Shown in pieces: positions 8,705 to 18,574 of a stretch of DNA of 64,000 bases. The notes under the pieces were generated by a model, which did not search any database, was not told where the DNA came from, and worked only from the letters and a program-made list of their open reading frames with translations. A program made the translations under genes and the position numbers. Position 1 is the stretch's first letter. Every line of letters begins with the position of its first letter. This DNA is from Colwellia piezophila ATCC BAA-637 (GTDB lineage: Bacteria > Pseudomonadota > Gammaproteobacteria > Enterobacterales > Alteromonadaceae), in the NCBI RefSeq assembly GCF_000378625.1, contig NZ_KB905160.1:347519-411518 (forward strand), read 5' to 3'.

Positions 8705-8726
8705 AAAAGTTCCTTAAAAAATTCAA

Positions 8727-8758
8727 TAAAAAAAGCTCCTACAATGTAGAAGCTTTTT
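8727..8758 (-). terminator. Rho-independent terminator between nhaD and dsbB
   Basis: AAAGCTTCTAC and GTAGGAGCTTT pair on the minus strand around a short loop, followed by a run of seven T. It would end nhaD transcription before dsbB. The plus strand also has a T run, so it may work both ways. Confidence 0.8.
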
Positions 8759-8812
8759 AAGGGTACCATGAAGAAATTACCGATTGTGTATTTCTTTAAG
8801 GTAAAGGTGATT

Positions 8813-8858
8813 TATACCCATCACACCTCAAGATGCAGCTTGAAGTGTACTGGGTATA
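8813..8858. repeat. Short palindromic TATACCC element downstream of nhaD
   Basis: A 46-bp near-perfect hairpin has TATACCCATCACACCTCAAG on the left facing CTTGAAGTGTACTGGGTATA on the right. Its ends match the TATACCC terminal repeats of the larger elements at 19891 and 32308, so it may be a minimal derivative of that family. It lies 14 bases past the nhaD stop. Confidence 0.65.
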
Positions 8859-8871
8859 TATATGTAAGTAG

Positions 8872-10275
8872 TTATGAATTAATCAATAAGTGTACATAAA
8901 TGCTGGCTGCGTAACCTAAGGCAATTACTGGCGTCCACTTTAAATGACTAAAGAAAGTATAATAACCACGAGCTTGCCCCATTAACGCAACGCCTGCAGC
9001 AGAGCCAACTGATAATAAGCTACCACCAACACCCGCTGTCAATGTCACTAGCAACCACTGAGTTTGATTCATATCAGGGTTCATCGTTAGCACGGCAAAC
9101 ATAACCGGGATGTTATCAACGATAGCCGATAAAAGTCCCACTAAAATGTTGGCGTTGGTAGCACCTAATTCACCATACATAAACTCTGATGCCATACCAA
9201 GGTAACCAAGGAAGCCTAAACCACCAACCGCTAGAATAACACCGTAGAAGAAGAACAAGGTGTCCCACTCGGCTTTAGCAATTTTGTCAAAGATATCAAA
9301 ATCATCTGTCCTTGTACGACCTGCAGGAACGTCTGAGGTGGTAAGTTTACCTTGACCTGATTTCTTAATGTAATAACCAAAGAATTTCAGATAAGCTAAA
9401 CCTAACATCATGCCAAATACTGGCGGTAAGTGCAGGAAGTTATGAAAGGAAACAGCGGTCAGGATGGTTAGCATAAATAAGCCAACAATCACTAAACCAC
9501 CTGTTTTAATGGGGGTGATTTTATTTGAGCTTGATGTAGGACTTCCTTTAGGGATGAAGAATTGCATGATAAATGCAGGAATAACAAAGTTAACAACAGC
9601 AGGTAAAAACAAAGAAAAGAATTCAGTGAACTCGAGAATACCTTTCTGCCAAACCATTAAGGTGGTGATATCACCAAAGGGACTGAATGCACCACCAGCG
9701 TTAGCACCAACAACAATGTTTACACAGCTCATGGCAACAAACTTAGGCTCGTCTTTACCAACTGCTAATACCACAGCACACATAATAAGTGCTGTTGTTA
9801 AGTTATCGGCAATGGGTGAGATAAAGAAAGCTAAAATACCCGTGATCCAAAATAAGGTTTTATAGTTATAGCCTTTTTGTATTAATACATCACGAAGGGC
9901 ATCAAATACATTGCGCTCTAAAAGTGCATTGATATAGGTCATCGCCACTAGTAAGAAGAAGAATAGTTCGGCGTATTCAAGGAAGTTATGACGAATGGCG
10001 ACTTCTGCAGCATGAGGCATGCCGTTTGCATTATAATAAGCGGCAATTAAAATCCAAATAAGTCCCGCAGCAAGTAAAACCGGCTTTGATTTTCGTAAAT
10101 GTAATTGTTCTTCTAAAATCACCAGTGAATAGGCAAGAACAAAAATAGCGATAGCAGTATAGCCAATCCAGTGATTGGTTAAGTCAACGCTCTGGTGAGC
10201 CGCTTCTGAGGCAACAACTAGGCTTGGGAAAAGCACAGCTGTTAACGCCAGTAAAACGTATACAAGTGGTTTCAT
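8872..10275 (-). CDS. nhaD: Na+/H+ antiporter NhaD
   Basis: A 467-residue polytopic inner-membrane antiporter of the ion transporter superfamily that expels Na+ in exchange for H+. A cleavable-looking N-terminus (residues 1-22) precedes about 12 hydrophobic segments. Family motifs include FFISPIADNLTTALIMCAV and ANAGGAFSPFGDITTLMVW, with the polar residues thought to take part in ion transport, and AIVDNIPVMFAVLTM near the C-terminus. It is divergent from fadR, an arrangement also seen in marine vibrios, and fits a sodium-based marine lifestyle along with putP, an NhaC-type antiporter and MotY in this window. Confidence 0.93.
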   Translation of the reverse strand: MKPLVYVLLALTAVLFPSLVVASEAAHQSVDLTNHWIGYTAIAIFVLAYSLVILEEQLHLRKSKPVLLAAGLIWILIAAYYNANGMPHAAEVAIRHNFLEYAELFFFLLVAMTYINALLERNVFDALRDVLIQKGYNYKTLFWITGILAFFISPIADNLTTALIMCAVVLAVGKDEPKFVAMSCVNIVVGANAGGAFSPFGDITTLMVWQKGILEFTEFFSLFLPAVVNFVIPAFIMQFFIPKGSPTSSSNKITPIKTGGLVIVGLFMLTILTAVSFHNFLHLPPVFGMMLGLAYLKFFGYYIKKSGQGKLTTSDVPAGRTRTDDFDIFDKIAKAEWDTLFFFYGVILAVGGLGFLGYLGMASEFMYGELGATNANILVGLLSAIVDNIPVMFAVLTMNPDMNQTQWLLVTLTAGVGGSLLSVGSAAGVALMGQARGYYTFFSHLKWTPVIALGYAASIYVHLLINS

Positions 10276-10545
10276 GTTATTCTCTAAGTGGACTGTAAAG
10301 TTATTTGCTAAATTAGCGACTATTATTCGGCGGGGATTCTAACAAACTTTTAACAGATTGACACAAAAATGGTATTGAAATTAATCAACAAAATTGATAT
10401 TAGTTAGTTGATTGATTTATAACAAGCTATGGCCACCTATTCATTTCAACAGCTTGTATCTCTGTCGCGCTTGTGCATAAATTAACTTCTGGTACAATCA
10501 TTTGATAAGTATATCCCTTTTCACATTATCAGGTAATTATAGTCA

Positions 10546-11259
10546 ATGGTCATAAAAGCAAAAAGCCCAGCAGGATTTGCCGAACAATATATCGTTGAAT
10601 CTATTTGGAATGGTGGATTTCCTCCTGGCTCTATACTACCAGCAGAGCGTGAGCTCTCGGAACTAATTGGGGTGACACGAACCACGCTTCGAGAAGTTTT
10701 ACAACGCTTGGCTCGAGATGGTTGGTTGAAGATACAACATGGTAAGCCGACCAAGGTTAATAATTTTTGGGAAACATCAAGCTTAAATATTCTGGAAACT
10801 TTAGCGCAATTAGACCAAGAAGGCATCCCAGATCTCGTTGATAACTTGTTGTCGGCTCGTACCAATATAAGTGCTATCTATGTTCGTGGCGCGATTAAAA
10901 ATAACCCTGAAAAAACAATCGAAACTTTGCAAGCGTATAGGGATATTGAAGATACCGGCGAGGCTTTTGCACAGTTTGATTACCAACTAAATAAAGACTT
11001 AGTGGTCGCTTCTGGCAACTCAATCTACTTATTAATACTCAATGGTTTGGGTGGTTTGTATTCTCGAATTGGTAACTTGTATTTTGCTCACCCGAAAGGG
11101 CGTGAAATTTCTAGAACATATTATCAAGCGCTTATAGAACTGGCCCAAGCGAATCAATATAATGAATCAATCTCAGCCGTTAGAAAGTACGGTGTTGATT
11201 CAGGTGCACTTTGGAGCGAGCTTAAAGAAGACGTTTTAAAAGAGTTATCCAACGACTAA
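10546..11259 (+). CDS. fadR: Fatty acid metabolism regulator FadR (GntR family)
   Basis: A 237-residue acyl-CoA-responsive regulator that represses fatty acid degradation genes and activates fab genes. The winged helix-turn-helix occupies about residues 8-75 ([34 protein letters not shown]), and the C-terminal helical acyl-CoA-binding domain follows ([21 protein letters not shown]). Length and motif order match E. coli FadR. It is divergent from nhaD across a 270-base gap and convergent with spoVR, with which it shares a bidirectional terminator. Confidence 0.95.
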   Translation: MVIKAKSPAGFAEQYIVESIWNGGFPPGSILPAERELSELIGVTRTTLREVLQRLARDGWLKIQHGKPTKVNNFWETSSLNILETLAQLDQEGIPDLVDNLLSARTNISAIYVRGAIKNNPEKTIETLQAYRDIEDTGEAFAQFDYQLNKDLVVASGNSIYLLILNGLGGLYSRIGNLYFAHPKGREISRTYYQALIELAQANQYNESISAVRKYGVDSGALWSELKEDVLKELSND

Positions 11260-11284
11260 TCGCTTAAAAGTAATTATCCCGGGT

Positions 11285-11315
11285 AAAATAAAGACGATTT
11301 AATCGTCTTTATTTT
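11285..11315. terminator. Bidirectional terminator overlapping the spoVR stop codon
   Basis: Perfect 15-bp arms (AAAATAAAGACGATT and its complement) meet at a single central base, with a T run continuing on both strands. The minus-strand stop codon and the last codons of spoVR lie inside the hairpin, so one structure ends both fadR and spoVR transcripts. Confidence 0.85.
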
Positions 11316-12837
11316 TTTGTGGGCAACGGGCAATAATCTTATCTTCACCAGATTGACTCTCTTGAATTATTTTTACATCGAAATGCCATAGATAGTGCAG
11401 GTGTTTCAATACCTCATCCTTAGATTTCCCTAACTCCACACCATTATGTGGGGTGTACCTCAGCGTTAACGCGCGATCACCATCAATATTAGCATCAACT
11501 ATTTGTATGTTTACCTCAATATTACTAAGGTTATATTGGTTTGCTAGATTTTGACGGACTTTTTTATAGCCTTGTTCGTTATGAATAGCACCAATTTCAA
11601 CATAATTATTATCACTGTTATCGTGGATATGAAACAATTTAAAGTCTCGTATAAGTTTTGGTGACAGATATTGGCTAATAAAACTTTCGTCTTTAAAGTT
11701 CTCCATGGCAAAATGTAGAGTATCTAGCCAGTTACTTCCCGCTATTTCAGGAAAGTATTCTTTGTCCTCTTCAGTAGGGTGTTCACAAATACGCCTAATA
11801 TCAATAAACATTTTAAAGCCTAACGCATAGGGATTTATACCCGAATAGGACTTACTATTATAGTCTGGCTGGGCAACCACATCGGTATGGCTGTGTAAAA
11901 ACTCCAACATAAACTTATCGGTTACTAAGCCCTCATCATATAGGTGATTTAAAATTGTATAATGCCAAAAGCATGCCCAACCTTCATTCATTACCTGGGT
12001 TTGTTTTTGAGGATAAAAATATTGTGATATTTTTCTGACAATCCGGACAATTTCTCTTTGCCAAGGCTCGAGTAGCGGGGCATTTTTTTCTATAAAATAT
12101 AAAATATTTTCTTGAGGCTCTTTAGGGAATTTATATTTATGCTCGTTTGCTGGTTGCTTTTTTTTTGGCACAGTACGCCACAACGCATTTACTTGTGATT
12201 GTAGGTATTCAGCACGTTCAGTTTGTCTTTTCAGTTCTTCATCTAAGGATATTTTTTGTGGCCTTTTATATCTATCGACACCATGACTCATTAGCGCATG
12301 GCAAGCATCTAGCGTGGCTTCGACGTCACTAATGCCGTATTTTTGCTCACATTGGGAAATATAATTTTTAGCAAATAATAAATAATCGATAATAGAGCTA
12401 GCGTCAGTCCAAGATTTGAATAGATAGTTACCTTTAAAAAAAGAGTTATGGCCATAACAAGCATGCGCCATAACGAGTGCTTGCATAGTGAGGGTGTTTT
12501 CTTCCATTAAATATGAGATGCACGGACTCGAGTTAATAACTATCTCATAGGCTAGTCCCATCTGACCACGTTGATAATTCTGCTCTGTTTGGATAAATTT
12601 TTTACCAAAAGTCCAGTGACTATAGCCAATGGGCATACCCACACTGGCATAGGCGTCCATCATCTGCTCTGCGGTAATAACTTCTATTTGATTGCTATAA
12701 GTATCTAAGCGATAAAAGTCAGCAACTCGGGCTATTTCTTGCTGATACTGGCCAAGTAACTCAAAAGTCCAATCAGGCGTATCGTCTAGCGGGGTTGTTG
12801 TGATTTTTTGTATTGCTTCATTATCGTTATTCGTCAT
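11299..12837 (-). CDS. SpoVR family protein (YcgB)
   Basis: A 512-residue member of the SpoVR/YcgB family. Seen here are FELLGQYQQEIARVADFYRLDTY at the N-terminus, GMPIGYSHWTFGKKF, a histidine-rich centre (MNEGWACFWHYTILNHLYDEG) and a C-terminal part with an IHNEQGYKKVRQNLA segment. Its biochemical activity is unknown; the B. subtilis member affects spore cortex formation. It is the last gene of a yeaG-yeaH-spoVR transcription unit, 19 bases after yeaH. In many proteobacteria these three are linked and induced in stationary phase or nitrogen stress. Confidence 0.9.
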   Translation of the reverse strand: MTNNDNEAIQKITTTPLDDTPDWTFELLGQYQQEIARVADFYRLDTYSNQIEVITAEQMMDAYASVGMPIGYSHWTFGKKFIQTEQNYQRGQMGLAYEIVINSSPCISYLMEENTLTMQALVMAHACYGHNSFFKGNYLFKSWTDASSIIDYLLFAKNYISQCEQKYGISDVEATLDACHALMSHGVDRYKRPQKISLDEELKRQTERAEYLQSQVNALWRTVPKKKQPANEHKYKFPKEPQENILYFIEKNAPLLEPWQREIVRIVRKISQYFYPQKQTQVMNEGWACFWHYTILNHLYDEGLVTDKFMLEFLHSHTDVVAQPDYNSKSYSGINPYALGFKMFIDIRRICEHPTEEDKEYFPEIAGSNWLDTLHFAMENFKDESFISQYLSPKLIRDFKLFHIHDNSDNNYVEIGAIHNEQGYKKVRQNLANQYNLSNIEVNIQIVDANIDGDRALTLRYTPHNGVELGKSKDEVLKHLHYLWHFDVKIIQESQSGEDKIIARCPQKNKDD

Positions 12838-12856
12838 TAATCACCCCTTTGGTTTG

Positions 12857-14134
12857 TTAAGCGACAGTGCGAGTACTCTTTTTAAAAAGCTCTCTAAAGA
12901 CAGGATAAATATCTGCTACTGATTTTATATGCTGCATGGCAAAATTAGTGTGAGATGCCTCAACCTGCAAGTAATGCTTCCATAGTGTTTGATGGGCTCT
13001 TTGGGTTATTTCTATATAACTAAAATAACGACTTTTGGGCAATATCTTTTGCTCTAATAGCGCTTGGCAGCGGGGGGAATCGTCGGCCCAGTTGTCTCCA
13101 TCAGATGCTTGGGCGCCATAAATGTTCCATTGACTATCGCTATAGCGCTCACAAATAATATCATTCATCAATTCGATGGCACTTGATGCAATGGTTCCGC
13201 CTGTTTCTTGTGAATAGAAAAATTCATGTTCATCTACTTCTTTTGCCTGAGTGTGATGTCTGATATAAACCACATCAATATTCTTATAAGTACGGCTAAG
13301 AAATAAGTAAAGTAAGATATAAAAACGTTTAGCCATTTCTTTAGTGGCCTGATCCATTGAACCTGATACATCCATTAAACAAAACATCACCGCTTTTGAG
13401 GTGGGAACGGCTTGCTTAGCGAAATTACGAAATCGTAAATCAAAAGTGTCAATAAAAGGGATTTTGGCGATTTTAGCTTTTAACGTCTTGATTTCACTGG
13501 TTAATTCACGTTCTTGTTGGATATGGTCATGTTTGTCGTTGTTTAAAAGCAGTAGTTCTTGCTCAAGCTTTTTCAACTTCTTACGTTTTGAAGAGCTCAT
13601 CGCGATACGTCGAGCGATAGACCCTTGTAACGATTTGACAATATCAATATTTGAAGGCATGCCTTGAGCACAAAAACCACTGCGAACTGTTTTATACTCA
13701 ATTAACTTATCTAATTGGTTTTTCTCTAGGTTAGGCAGCTCTAAGTCTTCAAAAAGCAGGTTTAAGTACTCTTCTTTAGAAATTGAGAAGGTAAATTCGT
13801 CTTCACCCTCACCACTATCACTCGCGTCACCTGGACCTCCACCTTGGCCTTGTTGCTTGGGTGGACGAGGGATTTGATCACCTGTGGTAAATTGGTCATT
13901 ACCTGGGTGCACTCTATCTTTAATACCGCCATCACCTTGATGGAAAAAAGGCTCAGATAAATCTCGCTTAGGGATCACTATATTTTCACCCGAGTCTATA
14001 TCTGTCACGCCCCGTTGATTTATGGCATCAGCAACCGATTTCTTAATTTGGTTTTTATAACGTCTTAAAAAGCGTTGTCGATTTACGGTACTTTTATTTT
14101 TACTATTTAGACGTCGATCAATAAAGTTGGCCAT
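12857..14134 (-). CDS. yeaH: YeaH/YhbH family protein (DUF444)
   Basis: A 425-residue DUF444 protein with a basic N-terminus ([25 protein letters not shown]), a Gly-rich low-complexity linker around residues 85-110 ([21 protein letters not shown]), and a von Willebrand A-like domain with [24 protein letters not shown], whose DxSxS is a MIDAS-type metal site. In bacteria with the YeaG kinase the two genes are adjacent and probably act together. It lies between yeaG and spoVR with short spacers, consistent with one operon. Confidence 0.92.
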   Translation of the reverse strand: MANFIDRRLNSKNKSTVNRQRFLRRYKNQIKKSVADAINQRGVTDIDSGENIVIPKRDLSEPFFHQGDGGIKDRVHPGNDQFTTGDQIPRPPKQQGQGGGPGDASDSGEGEDEFTFSISKEEYLNLLFEDLELPNLEKNQLDKLIEYKTVRSGFCAQGMPSNIDIVKSLQGSIARRIAMSSSKRKKLKKLEQELLLLNNDKHDHIQQERELTSEIKTLKAKIAKIPFIDTFDLRFRNFAKQAVPTSKAVMFCLMDVSGSMDQATKEMAKRFYILLYLFLSRTYKNIDVVYIRHHTQAKEVDEHEFFYSQETGGTIASSAIELMNDIICERYSDSQWNIYGAQASDGDNWADDSPRCQALLEQKILPKSRYFSYIEITQRAHQTLWKHYLQVEASHTNFAMQHIKSVADIYPVFRELFKKSTRTVA

Positions 14135-14188
14135 GTATTCTCCTTATCTCTTTTGCTGCGTGTATTCAAATTGCCAAAGAGATACCAC

Positions 14189-16123
14189 TTAAGAAGACTT
14201 TCTTACTCGTAAATACCACTCAGATAATAAGCGTACTTGTTTTTGAGTGTAGCCTTTTGTCATCATTCGTTGTACAAAGTCATCATGCTTTTGTTGATCA
14301 TCAGTAGATGTTTTAGCGTTAAAGGAAATAACAGGTAATAAATCCTCAGTATTGGAAAACATTTTTTTCTCAATAACGGTACGTAGTTTTTCATAGCTAG
14401 TCCAAAGCGGATTTTGACCATTATTATTTGCTTTGGCTCGTAAGACAAAATTGACAATTTCATTTCTGAAATCCTTCGGGTTACTAATTCCTGCAGGTTT
14501 TTCAATTTTTTCTAACTCTTCATTAAGGGATTGGCGATCAAATAATTGACCGGTTTCAGCATCTCTATACTCTTGGTCTTGAATCCAAAAATCAGCATAA
14601 GTCACATATCGGTCAAAAATATTTTGTCCGTATTCTGAGTAAGACTCTAAGTAAGCTGTTTGAATTTCTTTACCAATGAACTCTATATATTGGGGGGTCA
14701 GATAGCCTTTGATAAACTCCATATAGCGCTCAGTGATTTCTTTGGGAAGTTGCTCTCGTTCAACTTGCTGTTCTAAAACATAGAACAGGTGAACGGGGTT
14801 TGCAGCAACTTCAACACTATCGAAATTAAAGACTCGGGATAAAATTTTAAAAGCAAAGCGGGTCGACAGGCCCGACATACCCTCATTCATACCGGCATAA
14901 TCACGGTATTCTTGAAAAGATTTAGCTTTAGGGTCAGTATCTTTTAACGTCTCACCATCATAGACTCTCATTTTCGAATAAATACTGGAGTTATCAGGAT
15001 CCTTTAAACGTGATAATACCGAGAATTGCGCAAGGATGTCTAAAGTGTCTGGGGCGCATTGTGCCGTTTTTAATTCGCTGTTCTCAAGTAGTTTTTTATA
15101 AATATTAACTTCTTCAGAAACACGCATACAGTAAGGCACTTTAACGATATAGACACGGTCTAAAAATGCTTCGTTATTTTTGTTATTTCTAAATTTTTGC
15201 CATTCAGATTCATTGGAGTGGGCAAGTAAAATCCCGTTAAAAGGTAGCGCTGAAAGTCCCTCTGTGGGGTTGTAGTTACCTTCTTGGGTTGCCGTCAGTA
15301 ATGGATGTAGCACTTTAATAGGTGCTTTAAACATCTCAACAAATTCCATCAACCCTTGATTAGCACGACACAAAGAACCTGAGTAGCTGTAAGCATCGGC
15401 ATCATTTTGAGCAAAATGTTCAAGTTGCCTAATATCTACTTTACCAACGAGGGCGGAAATATCTTGATTATTATCATCCCCAGGCTCTGTTTTCGCTATA
15501 GCAATCTGATCTAAAATAGAGGGGTACACTTTGACGACTTTAAATTGAGCAATATCACCTTTAAATTCATGTAAACGTTTTGCAGCCCATGGAGAAATGA
15601 TATTGTTTAAATACCTTTCTGGGATGTTGTATTCATCTTTGAGAATTTTACCGTCTGCATTAGCATCAAACAGACAAAAAGGGTGATCATTTACCGGACT
15701 ACGTACGCCATTTGCACTTAACACATAAATAGGTTTTTTTTGCATTAGGGCTTTTAATTTTTCCGCTAATGAGGACTTACCACCACCGACAGGCCCTAAT
15801 AAATAGAGAATTTGTTTATGCTCTTCTAATCCCTGTGAGGCGTGTTTTAGATAAGAGACTATCTGCTCAATTGCTTCCTCCATACCGTAAAAATTCTTAA
15901 ATGCAGGGTAGCGTTTAATTACCCGGTTAGAAAACAACCTACTGAGTCTAGGGTCTTTGGCTGTATCTACCATCTCTGGTTCACCAATGGCAGCTAATAA
16001 GCGTTCCGATGCACTTGCGTAGGCTAGCTTATCCTCTTTACAAAGAGTTAAAAACTCTTGTAAGCCAAACTCTTCTTCTTGAGCCTGTTCATAACGGGTT
16101 TGGTAATGTTGAAAAATACTCAT
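14189..16123 (-). CDS. yeaG: PrkA/YeaG family serine protein kinase
   Basis: A 644-residue protein almost collinear with E. coli YeaG. The N-terminal AAA-like domain has the P-loop LLGPVGGGKSSLAEKL near residue 100 and FNGILLAHSNESEW. The C-terminal PrkA domain has EKPAGISNPKDFRNEIVNFVLRA and VISFNAKTS. YeaG autophosphorylates and affects sustained nitrogen starvation and stationary-phase responses. I place the start at the ATG at 16121-16123, because GGAGGAAG lies just before it. A TTG 12 bases further up would put that ribosome-binding site inside the gene. It is first in the yeaG-yeaH-spoVR unit. Confidence 0.94.
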   Translation of the reverse strand: MSIFQHYQTRYEQAQEEEFGLQEFLTLCKEDKLAYASASERLLAAIGEPEMVDTAKDPRLSRLFSNRVIKRYPAFKNFYGMEEAIEQIVSYLKHASQGLEEHKQILYLLGPVGGGKSSLAEKLKALMQKKPIYVLSANGVRSPVNDHPFCLFDANADGKILKDEYNIPERYLNNIISPWAAKRLHEFKGDIAQFKVVKVYPSILDQIAIAKTEPGDDNNQDISALVGKVDIRQLEHFAQNDADAYSYSGSLCRANQGLMEFVEMFKAPIKVLHPLLTATQEGNYNPTEGLSALPFNGILLAHSNESEWQKFRNNKNNEAFLDRVYIVKVPYCMRVSEEVNIYKKLLENSELKTAQCAPDTLDILAQFSVLSRLKDPDNSSIYSKMRVYDGETLKDTDPKAKSFQEYRDYAGMNEGMSGLSTRFAFKILSRVFNFDSVEVAANPVHLFYVLEQQVEREQLPKEITERYMEFIKGYLTPQYIEFIGKEIQTAYLESYSEYGQNIFDRYVTYADFWIQDQEYRDAETGQLFDRQSLNEELEKIEKPAGISNPKDFRNEIVNFVLRAKANNNGQNPLWTSYEKLRTVIEKKMFSNTEDLLPVISFNAKTSTDDQQKHDDFVQRMMTKGYTQKQVRLLSEWYLRVRKSS

Positions 16124-16450
16124 AACTTCCTCCAAAAATTCACAATGCTATCCATTAAGATAATTAGTAACAGCCAGAACCTAACCGCTTGTAAAGGAAA
16201 AGTAAAAAGCACTTGCTATATTTTAAGGTTAGTTGTTCCTGCTGATATTGCTAAGAAATTTCCGTAATTAAATTGTAATCCTAAGAAAGAAATCAAGCTG
16301 ATTTTACAGAGGATTTATATTTAAGGGGTAAAGTTAGGCCATGGATACTGACTATGACCTTATTTTCCGGCAAGTTAGCTTAGCCTGGTATTAGCCTGGT
16401 TTAGTTAAACCGAGAGATATAGTAACCATTTCAGCTGTTAACACATCACC

Positions 16451-16468
16451 TGTAATTTATTGTTTACA
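16451..16468. promoter_or_regulatory. TyrR-like box upstream of hppD
   Basis: TGTAAT-N6-TTTACA differs from the TyrR consensus TGTAAA-N6-TTTACA at one position. It lies 175 bases before the tyrosine-catabolic gene hppD and just ahead of a TATATAG that could be a -10. The rest of the gap from yeaG at 16124 to 16642 shows no convincing gene; one short direct repeat (TAGCCTGGT) occurs near 16390. Confidence 0.5.
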
Positions 16469-16642
16469 CTGTGCTGATAGCGCCTATATAGCCTTGTTAG
16501 CCGTAAGCTGGTTTTTTCAATGAAACCTCGTACAACTTTTGTTACAAGCGCTTTAATTCCCTCTACAGGCCAGGGGTTTCGCTTAGCTCGTTTGCCCTTG
16601 ATAATAGAATTAATATTGAAATAGATTACAAGAGAAATAATA

Positions 16643-17698
16643 ATGACTGACAGCAAGAATCCATTAAAACTATGTGGTATTGAGTTTACTGAATATGCCA
16701 CACCTGACTCTGACTTTATGGAAAAAGCTTTCTATGGCTTTGGTTTTTCAAAAACTAAAAAAATGAAAGGGCGAGATATTGAGTACTTTAATCAAAATGA
16801 TATTCACTTTTTATTAAATAAAGAAAAATCGGGCTTTTCTAAGGAATTTGCTAAAAGTCATGGTCCTGCTATCTGTTCTATGGGTTGGCGTGTTGAAGAT
16901 GCGGATTTCGCTTTTAATGAAGCCGTAAAACGTGGTGCTAAATCAGCTGCCAATGAAGCCAATAAATTACCTTACCCAGCAATTTTTGGTATTGGTGACA
17001 GCCTTATCTACTTTATCGAGAACTTCGCGACAAAAGGTAAGAATAAAGGTTTGATTTATGAAACTGACTTTGAAGCGCTTGCTGAGCCCGTTATCGTTGA
17101 GGATAAAGGATTTTTAGCCGTTGATCATATGACTAACAATGTTCGTCAAGGCACCATGCATAAATGGGCTGATTTTTATAAAGAAGTGTTTGGCTTTACT
17201 GAAGTACGTTATTTTGACATCAAAGGTGTTAAAACAGCCTTGATATCTTATGCGTTACAGTCACCTTGCGGTAAATTCTGTATACCAATTAATGAAGGTA
17301 AAGGCAGTACCAACAATCAAATTGATGAGTATTTAAAAGAATATAATGGCCCTGGCGTCCAGCATTTAGCGTTTATTACCGATGACTTAGTGGGTTCATT
17401 AGACAAACTTGATAGTTCGATTATTGATACGCTCAATATTGTGCCTGAGTATTATGATGAAATATTTGACCGCGTACCTTGGGTAAAAGAAGATAAAGAT
17501 AAGATTAAAGAGCATCAAATTTTGGTTGATAGCCAAGGTGAAAATACTTACTTATTGCAAATATTTACTAAAAACTTATTTGGTCCAATTTTTATTGAAA
17601 TGATCCAGCGAGTTAATGATCAAGGTTTTGGTGAGGGTAATTTTTCAACCTTGTTTAAATCAATTGAGTTAAACCAAATGGAACGTGGCGTTTTATAA
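16643..17698 (+). CDS. hppD: 4-hydroxyphenylpyruvate dioxygenase
   Basis: Converts 4-hydroxyphenylpyruvate and O2 to homogentisate in tyrosine breakdown, and can lead to pyomelanin if homogentisate accumulates. Two vicinal-oxygen-chelate domains are present. The three iron ligands are seen in LAVDHMTNNV (His, about residue 166), GVQHLAFITDD (His, about 243) and GPIFIEMIQR (Glu, about 322). The length of 351 is typical of bacterial HPPD. GAGAAATAATA precedes the ATG. It is a single gene here, with hmgA not in view, and a TyrR-like box lies upstream. Confidence 0.95.
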   Translation: MTDSKNPLKLCGIEFTEYATPDSDFMEKAFYGFGFSKTKKMKGRDIEYFNQNDIHFLLNKEKSGFSKEFAKSHGPAICSMGWRVEDADFAFNEAVKRGAKSAANEANKLPYPAIFGIGDSLIYFIENFATKGKNKGLIYETDFEALAEPVIVEDKGFLAVDHMTNNVRQGTMHKWADFYKEVFGFTEVRYFDIKGVKTALISYALQSPCGKFCIPINEGKGSTNNQIDEYLKEYNGPGVQHLAFITDDLVGSLDKLDSSIIDTLNIVPEYYDEIFDRVPWVKEDKDKIKEHQILVDSQGENTYLLQIFTKNLFGPIFIEMIQRVNDQGFGEGNFSTLFKSIELNQMERGVL

Positions 17699-17737
17699 GC
17701 TGAATTCAAGTAATAAAGCTCGTATATTTTTGATAAA

Positions 17738-17773
17738 AAAACCAGCAAGCTGAATAAGTTTGCTGGTTTTTTT
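17738..17773. terminator. Terminator between hppD and carbonic anhydrase
   Basis: ACCAGCAA and TTTGCTGGT arms are flanked by A and T runs on both sides, placed between convergent genes, so it can serve both hppD and can. Confidence 0.85.
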
Positions 17774-17826
17774 GTGGTTGTTTATTCTTTATTATTCTAA
17801 AGGTAAATAGCTCGTGTAGTAAATGG

Positions 17827-18441
17827 TTACTTACTGGACTTGGTATTACTATTGGCAGATACTTTTAAATCTTTTAAAATACCATCGTGTAAGTTGTAGA
17901 CAACGCCATGTACGGTAATATCTTGATTTTTCCCCCACGCGCCTACGAGTGTCGTGGTATTACATATATTGGCTACTTGCTCGATAACATTGAGCTCACA
18001 CAATAAGTTAATACGCTCTTTCCCATCAGTAAGCTGGTCCATTTCTTCTTTATGGAAACGATAAACATCTTCTATATGGCGTAACCAGTTGTCTATTAAA
18101 CCATGACTTTTATTATCAAGTGCGGCGCTAATACCCCCACAACCATAATGACCACAAACAATAATATGCTGCACTTTCAATACATCAACAGCATATTGAA
18201 TAACCGATAAACAGTTTAGGTCAGTATGAATAACTTGGTTGGCAATATTACGATGTACAAAAACTTCACCAGGCTGCATGCCCAATAGATCATTGGCAGG
18301 TACGCGTGAATCAGAGCATCCTATCCATAAATATTTTGGTGATTGCTGTTCAGATAAGCCTTGAAAAAATTCTGGATCTTCTTTGGTGATTTTTTCTGCC
18401 CATTGTTTATTATTATCAAACAGGTGTTGTATTGTTTTCAT
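17827..18441 (-). CDS. can: Beta-class carbonic anhydrase
   Basis: A 204-residue zinc enzyme interconverting CO2 and bicarbonate in the cytoplasm, supplying bicarbonate for carboxylases and for carbamoyl phosphate synthesis. The zinc ligands and partner residues are in WIGCSDSRVPAN (Cys42, Asp44, Arg46) and IIVCGHYGCGGISAAL (His98, Cys101). Length and spacing match E. coli Can. It is convergent with hppD and divergent from ppiC. Confidence 0.95.
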   Translation of the reverse strand: MKTIQHLFDNNKQWAEKITKEDPEFFQGLSEQQSPKYLWIGCSDSRVPANDLLGMQPGEVFVHRNIANQVIHTDLNCLSVIQYAVDVLKVQHIIVCGHYGCGGISAALDNKSHGLIDNWLRHIEDVYRFHKEEMDQLTDGKERINLLCELNVIEQVANICNTTTLVGAWGKNQDITVHGVVYNLHDGILKDLKVSANSNTKSSK

Positions 18442-18574
18442 AAGTATAAATCACGCCGAGTAGTTAAATTGCATGACATTTTATGTCATGAAAAAGGTAA
18501 GTTAAAGTAATTATTTGTAACCAAGTTGTCTTTGTATAATAGCGACAATCCTAAATTATTAAGGTGGAATTCAT

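Noticed and set aside
16438..16701. Minus-strand ORF upstream of hppD
   Set aside because: It overlaps the hppD start and the TyrR-like box, and its composition is that of a chance reading frame.
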